In this document: positions 60,246 to 64,000 of the stretch, in pieces
How the letters are laid out: each line of letters opens with the position of its first letter
Numbering within the stretch: position 1 is the stretch's first letter
Assembly (NCBI RefSeq): GCF_900108245.1
Contig: NZ_FNUY01000016.1
Coordinates: 27,839 to 91,838 of the forward strand
DNA length: 64,000 nucleotides
Reading direction: 5' to 3'
Source: Allobosea lathyri
GTDB lineage: Bacteria; Pseudomonadota; Alphaproteobacteria; Rhizobiales; Beijerinckiaceae
Made by a program: the position numbers and the translations under genes
Notes under the pieces: generated by a model
Databases searched by the model: none
Told to the model about the DNA's origin: nothing
The model's input: only the letters and a program-made list of their open reading frames with translations

Positions 60246-62413
60246 CACACCACTCCTCCGCCGACCATCGGCAATTGTCTTGGCCTGACCTGCCCGAGCC
60301 GCGCCAGCGCATTGGCTACCGCAGGACCGATCGGCGGCACGCCGGGCTCGCCGACGCCGGTCGGCTTTTCCGTGGAGGCTACGATCGTCACCTCGACCTC
60401 CGGCATCTCGTGGATGCGCAGCGAGCGGTAAGTGTCGAAATTCGCCTGGACTGGCCGGCCCTCGTCGAGCGTGATCTCGCCATAGAGCGCGTGGCCGACG
60501 CCGAAGCCGATGCCGCCCTCCATCTGGGCGCGGATGATGTCGGGATTGACCGCGACGCCGCAATCGACCGCGCACCAAACCTTGTGGACCTTCGGCTCTC
60601 CATCGGGACCGATGGAGACTTCGGCGATCTGGGCGACGAAGGTGTCGAAGCTCTCGACCACCGCAACTCCGCGCGCCCGGCCATCCACGGGACCCGCGCC
60701 ATTCCATTTCGCGAGTTCGGCGACCGCCTTGAGCACGCCGGCCGCGCGCGGCGCCTTGCCCATCATCGCGAGGCGCCCGGCGACAGGATCCTGCCCCGCC
60801 GCCTGCAGCAGTTCGTCGACGAAGGCCTCGACCGCATAGCCGGTATGGGTATGGCCGACCGAACGCCACCACAGCGTGGGAACGCCGACCTTGGCGGTAT
60901 GCACGTCGCAGGCAAAGTCGGCGACCTCGTAGAGCAGTTCGCTGGCGCCCTCGACCATGGTCGCGTCGATGCCGTTCTTCACCGTCATCGCCTCGAAGGG
61001 CGTGCCGAGGAAGAAGGACTGGCCGACGATGGTGCTGGACCATGCGGTGATCTTGCCGTCCTTGACCGCGCCACGCAGGCGATGCACGAAGAGCGGGCGA
61101 TAATAGCCGCCGGCCAGATCGTCCTCGCGCGTCCAGACCAGCTTGACCGGGCGGTTGGGGCCGATCGCCTTGGCGACCATGGCAAGCTCGGCCGCCAGAT
61201 GCTGGCTGACCTGGGCGCGCCGCCCGAAGCTGCCGCCCGCAAGCATGGTGTCGAGCCGCACCTTTTCCGGGGGAAGGCCGAGGACGGCGGCGATAGTTGC
61301 ATGTTCCGTCGTCTGGAACTGGCTGCCGAAGCGGGCATGCGCCTGGGTGCCGTCCCATTCGAGATAGCCGTCGAGCGGCTCCATAGGCGCATGCGCCAGA
61401 TAGGGGAAGACGAACTCCGCCTCGACGACCTTGTCGGATTTGGCAAGCGCGGCTTCGGCATCGCCATGCTTGCCCGCGACCATGCCGGGCGTGCGCACCA
61501 GGCTGCGGTATTCGGCGATCAGCTCGCGGCTGCCGCGTTTTTCGGCCGCCGTCTCATCCCAGTTGACCTTCAGCGCCTCGCGGCCCTTCAGCGCCGGCCA
61601 CATGCCGGTGGCATAGACCGCGACGCCCGAACCGATCTGCTTGACGTCGACGACGCCCTTGACCTTGAGCGCCTGCGCCGCATCGAAGCTTGCGACCGTG
61701 CCGCCGAAGCGTGGCGGTCGGGCGACCACGACCGTCAGCATGTTGGGCGCGCTGATATCGATGGTGAACTGCGCCTTGCCGCGCGACTTGTCGGCGCTGT
61801 CGAGCCGCTTGATCGCGCCTTCCTTGCCGATCAGGCGGAAATTCGCCGGCTGCTTCAGGGCGACATCGGCGGGGGCCGGCAGTTTGGAGGCGGCTTCCAC
61901 GAATTCGCCGAAGCGACCCTGCTTGCCCGAGGCGTGCCTGAGCACGCCCTGCTCGACGGTGATCTCACCCGCCGGCACGTTCCAGGACTGCGCCGCCGCC
62001 TGCACCAGCATGGCGCGCGCCGTCGCGCCGGCCTTGCGCATCTGCTCGAAGGAGTTGGCGATGGCCGACGAACCGCCGGTGCCCTGCACGCCGAAGGCGA
62101 GGTTGGCGTAGAGCTTGACGTCAGCGGGGGCATGTTCGGCGCGCATCTGCGCCCAATCGGCGTCCATCTCCTCGGCGACGAGCGTGGAAAGACCGGTGAA
62201 CGGCCCCTGGCCGAATTCGATATGCTTGATCAGGACGGTGACGAGATCGTCGTTGCCGACGCGGATGAAGGCGTTGGGCGCGAAGGCGGCTTTGCCAGCC
62301 TGCGCCGCACTCGACTGCGCCCTGGCCGGACGGGGCAGGTGCAGGCCGATGACGAGGGCGCCGGCGCCGCCGAGCAGCGAGCGGCGCGAAAGCTTGATGT
62401 CATGCGCTGTCAT
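60245..62413 (-). CDS. Molybdopterin-binding subunit, isoquinoline 1-oxidoreductase type (IorB-like)
   Basis: The 722-residue protein starts with a twin-arginine signal (KLSRRSLLGGAGALVIGL) and belongs to the xanthine oxidase family large subunits of periplasmic location. Blocks include HIEFGQGPFTGLSTLVAEE, VQGTGGSSAIANSFEQMRKAG near residue 110, AGGSFGRRAQ near residue 395, WWRSVGHTHTGYAVEAFVDEL near residue 520 and GVGEPGVPPIGPAVANAL near residue 690 with the active-site glutamate. The substrate could be an aldehyde or N-heterocycle. It is encoded with the [2Fe-2S] subunit and a cytochrome c as one operon. Confidence 0.9.
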   Translation of the reverse strand: MTAHDIKLSRRSLLGGAGALVIGLHLPRPARAQSSAAQAGKAAFAPNAFIRVGNDDLVTVLIKHIEFGQGPFTGLSTLVAEEMDADWAQMRAEHAPADVKLYANLAFGVQGTGGSSAIANSFEQMRKAGATARAMLVQAAAQSWNVPAGEITVEQGVLRHASGKQGRFGEFVEAASKLPAPADVALKQPANFRLIGKEGAIKRLDSADKSRGKAQFTIDISAPNMLTVVVARPPRFGGTVASFDAAQALKVKGVVDVKQIGSGVAVYATGMWPALKGREALKVNWDETAAEKRGSRELIAEYRSLVRTPGMVAGKHGDAEAALAKSDKVVEAEFVFPYLAHAPMEPLDGYLEWDGTQAHARFGSQFQTTEHATIAAVLGLPPEKVRLDTMLAGGSFGRRAQVSQHLAAELAMVAKAIGPNRPVKLVWTREDDLAGGYYRPLFVHRLRGAVKDGKITAWSSTIVGQSFFLGTPFEAMTVKNGIDATMVEGASELLYEVADFACDVHTAKVGVPTLWWRSVGHTHTGYAVEAFVDELLQAAGQDPVAGRLAMMGKAPRAAGVLKAVAELAKWNGAGPVDGRARGVAVVESFDTFVAQIAEVSIGPDGEPKVHKVWCAVDCGVAVNPDIIRAQMEGGIGFGVGHALYGEITLDEGRPVQANFDTYRSLRIHEMPEVEVTIVASTEKPTGVGEPGVPPIGPAVANALARLGQVRPRQLPMVGGGVV

Positions 62414-62416
62414 GGC

Positions 62417-62875
62417 TCAGACCTCCAGGGCCTTGGCCGCGTCATGGATCGCGGCGCGGATGCGGACATAAGTGGCGCAGCGGCAGATGTTGCCGTTCAT
62501 CGCGAGATCGATGTCGCGGTCGGTCGGCTTGCGGTTTTCCTTGAGCAGGGCGACCGCGCTCATCACCTGTCCGGACTGGCAGTAGCCGCATTGCGGCACG
62601 TCGCGCGCCGTCCAGGCCGTCTGGACTGCGTCGGCTTCCTTGCCCGCGATGGCCTCGATCGTGGTGATCTCCCCGTCGACGGCGGAGATCGGCGTGACGC
62701 AGGAGCGCAGCGGCTTGCCATTCATGTAGACCGTGCAGGCGCCGCATTGCGCGACGCCGCAGCCGAATTTGGTGCCGGTCAGGCCAAGATTGTCGCGGAT
62801 CGCCCAGAGCAGGGGCGTATCGTCGTCAATGTCGAGACTATGCGTCTGTCCGTTGACCTTGAGCGTATGGACCAT
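62417..62875 (-). CDS. [2Fe-2S] subunit, isoquinoline 1-oxidoreductase type (IorA-like)
   Basis: The 152-residue protein has the plant-type ferredoxin motif TKFGCGVAQCGACTVYMNGKP near residue 35 and the second cluster motif PQCGYCQSGQVMSAVALL near residue 93 followed by GNICRCATYVRIR near residue 127. All eight cysteines are present. It passes electrons from the molybdenum subunit encoded 3 bp downstream to the cytochrome c. It is divergent from the TetR gene. Confidence 0.93.
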   Translation of the reverse strand: MVHTLKVNGQTHSLDIDDDTPLLWAIRDNLGLTGTKFGCGVAQCGACTVYMNGKPLRSCVTPISAVDGEITTIEAIAGKEADAVQTAWTARDVPQCGYCQSGQVMSAVALLKENRKPTDRDIDLAMNGNICRCATYVRIRAAIHDAAKALEV

Positions 62876-62976
62876 GGCTGCCTCGCGGTGGCTCGAAGTT
62901 ATCGACTGACTTCATGCTTTTTCGGCTGACTTCATCGCCGAGCGCCACGCGCGACGCTCGATTTTAGCGCTCCCAT

Positions 62977-62994
62977 CTGACATAGCAGTGTCAG
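62977..62994. promoter_or_regulatory. Candidate operator palindrome CTGACA-N6-TGTCAG
   Basis: Perfect 6-bp half sites. It lies in the 214-bp gap between the IorA-like gene and the TetR gene, where a divergent TetR regulator normally binds. Two direct repeats CTGACTTCAT (62905 and 62925) share the CTGAC half. Confidence 0.45.
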
Positions 62995-63024
62995 GCGGCG
63001 CGTTCGTCGGCAAGCGAATATGGA

Positions 63025-63051
63025 CTCATTGGACAATTTCAGTCTAATGAG
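63025..63051. promoter_or_regulatory. Candidate TetR operator, inverted repeat CTCATTGGAC-N7-GTCTAATGAG
   Basis: 9 of 10 base pairs match between arms; A/T-rich 7-base spacer. It ends 38 bp before the tetR start codon, a suitable position for autorepression. Confidence 0.55.
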
Positions 63052-63089
63052 GATGGTCGCTCAGAGTTTGTATTTAGTCAAGATCGAGA

Positions 63090-63707
63090 ATGCAGGACTG
63101 TAGCGATTGTTCCGGCCAGCAGGCCGACGAGGCGACCAGCCGGATCGACCAGATCGCGGACGCGGCTCTGCGTCGCTTCGCTCGCTACGGCTACAGGCGC
63201 AGTTCCATGGACGACATCGCCAAGGAGGCGGGGCTCGCCAAGGCGACGCTGTACCTTCATTTCAAGAGCAAGGACGACATCTTCCGCGCCATGCTCGCGC
63301 GGCTGGGGACGCGCGTCGAAGCACGATGCCGTGAAGCGATGGCGCAGGAGGCGCCCTTCCCCGCAAAGCTCGCCGCTTTGCTGCAGGCCCATTTCTGCAC
63401 GGCCTTCGCGGCTTTCGGCGATGGAGACCATCTCGTCGAGCTCAAGGCCGTGATGGCGGATGTTGCTTCGCGGGAAATCGAGGCGTTCGAAGCCGTTTTC
63501 GCCGGCTTCGCGACGACGCTGCTGGCTCAGGCCGAGAGCGCGGGCGAGATCACCCTGTCGCGGGTGGGCCTGCAACGTGACGCGCTGGTGGCGGCGCTGA
63601 TGCTGGCCGCCATCGGCGCCAAATCCGGCACGATGCCTTCGCGGGACGTCTACAGCGCGCGCCTGCTCGACCTCGCATCGGTGTTCTCGGCCGCCCTCGT
63701 GGCTTGA
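63090..63707 (+). CDS. TetR/AcrR-family transcriptional regulator
   Basis: The 205-residue protein has a Cys-containing N-terminal lead (MQDCSDCSGQQADEATS) and the HTH: ADAALRRFARYGYRRSSMDDIAKEAGLAKATLYLHFKSKDDIF, residues ~23-65. The rest forms the ligand-binding helical domain with a C-terminal TetR_C-like LQRDALVAALMLAAIGAKSG. It is divergent from the molybdenum-hydroxylase operon and probably represses it and itself through the inverted repeat at 63025. The two cysteines at residues 4 and 7 are unusual for the family. Confidence 0.9.
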   Translation: MQDCSDCSGQQADEATSRIDQIADAALRRFARYGYRRSSMDDIAKEAGLAKATLYLHFKSKDDIFRAMLARLGTRVEARCREAMAQEAPFPAKLAALLQAHFCTAFAAFGDGDHLVELKAVMADVASREIEAFEAVFAGFATTLLAQAESAGEITLSRVGLQRDALVAALMLAAIGAKSGTMPSRDVYSARLLDLASVFSAALVA

Positions 63708-63741
63708 AAGCGCTTTGGAATAGAGATCTCATCCCGAGTCC

Positions 63742-63791
63742 CCTGAACCATCCTTCGAGACGCCGCTTCGCGGCTCCTCAGGATGAGGGCT
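63742..63791. repeat. Half copy of the family B repeat
   Basis: Identical to 56699-56748, the right arm of the family B repeat behind cobB, but without a left arm. Confidence 0.9.
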
Positions 63792-63847
63792 CAGGTGTAG
63801 GATGAGGGTTCAGGTATCCAATTGCCGCCTATACTCGGAAACACCGC

Positions 63848-63920
63848 GTCATCCTGGACAAGCGGCGCAGCCGCGCAGATCGGGATCCATCGTAGGGATC
63901 CAAGCTCTACGATGGATCCC
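63848..63920. repeat. Truncated family A' repeat
   Basis: The left arm GTCATCCTGGACAAGCGGCG and the facing GGATCCATCGTAG/CTACGATGGATCC cores are present. The outer right arm is missing, being replaced by unrelated A/T-rich sequence after 63920. Confidence 0.85.
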
Positions 63921-64000
63921 TGTGTGTTTGTTTTGTGGGATTATTGAGCGGGCGAGAGACCGTTGGATCCCTGATCCCTTTGGAGATCGCGACCCGGCCC

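Noticed and set aside
59616..61358. Long upstream extension of the cytochrome c gene
   Set aside because: It overlaps the molybdenum subunit gene completely, and the signal peptide at 60245 gives a clear start.
60275..62929. 884-codon open frame antisense to the IorA/IorB-like genes
   Set aside because: Both sense genes have full families and catalytic motifs. The antisense frame is Asp/Gly/Arg/His-rich, with the composition expected of a mirror.

Overview
The window is GC-rich, densely packed chromosomal DNA. It carries an aerobic (late cobalt insertion) cobalamin pathway, cbtAB with a cobalamin riboswitch, long-arm palindromic intergenic repeats and rhizobial-type prophage genes. This suggests an alphaproteobacterium of the order Rhizobiales/Hyphomicrobiales. 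A Bosea-like genus is my best guess, but that is an inference from gene content, not a database result. No rRNA, tRNA or CRISPR array was seen.

Layout. (1) 1-21.5 kb is a cell-surface polysaccharide region: membrane glycosyltransferase-like proteins, a GT2/GtrA pair, an asparagine synthetase, methyltransferases, an SDR epimerase, a GMC oxidoreductase, a 1111-residue methyltransferase-GT2-GT4 fusion, an RgpF-like protein and a double-GT2 protein. It is interrupted between the SDR and GMC genes by a 4.36-kb island bounded by 70-bp direct repeats. The island holds an IS110-family transposase pseudogene, a PIG-L deacetylase, a GNAT protein and small ORFs. (2) 22.1-28.8 kb is a prophage remnant: XRE regulator with palindromic operator candidates, ERF annealing protein, YqaJ exonuclease, HNH protein, lipoprotein, TerL, a DUF5681 protein and a ParB-methyltransferase. 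No capsid, tail or integrase gene is present. (3) 29.3-38.2 kb is metabolic: a nucleotide-sugar dehydrogenase, B12-dependent ethanolamine ammonia-lyase (eutBC), an alcohol dehydrogenase, an MFS permease and a 2-hydroxyacid dehydrogenase. (4) 38.2-57.4 kb is a nearly complete aerobic cobalamin cluster: cobC, cobD, cobO, cobP, a riboswitch, cbtB, cbtA, a DUF1636 gene, cobW, cobN, cobG, cobH, cobI, cobJ, cobK, cobL, cobE, cobM, cobB and bluB. The genes cobA, cobF, cobQ, cobS, cobT, cobU and cobV are not in the window. (5) 57.6-63.7 kb holds a 3-oxoacid CoA-transferase, a DUF559 nuclease gene bracketed by 46-bp perfect inverted repeats, an IorAB-type molybdenum hydroxylase with a diheme cytochrome c, and a divergent TetR regulator.

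How the genes work together. Cobalt import (CbtAB) and the corrin operon from cbtB to cobJ sit behind one cobalamin riboswitch, so B12 can shut down both metal uptake and ring synthesis. CobN inserts cobalt, CobO adenosylates, CobC/CobD/CobP build the lower-loop linker, and BluB makes dimethylbenzimidazole. EutBC is a likely consumer of the adenosylcobalamin.

The most unusual signal is the repeat content. At least six sequence families of long palindromes are scattered through 33-64 kb. Five copies lie in frame inside three cob genes (three in cobN, one each in cobG and cobJ), each adding roughly 27-50 residues without breaking the reading frame. A second candidate novelty is the small DUF559 endonuclease cassette whose ends are themselves a palindromic repeat family.
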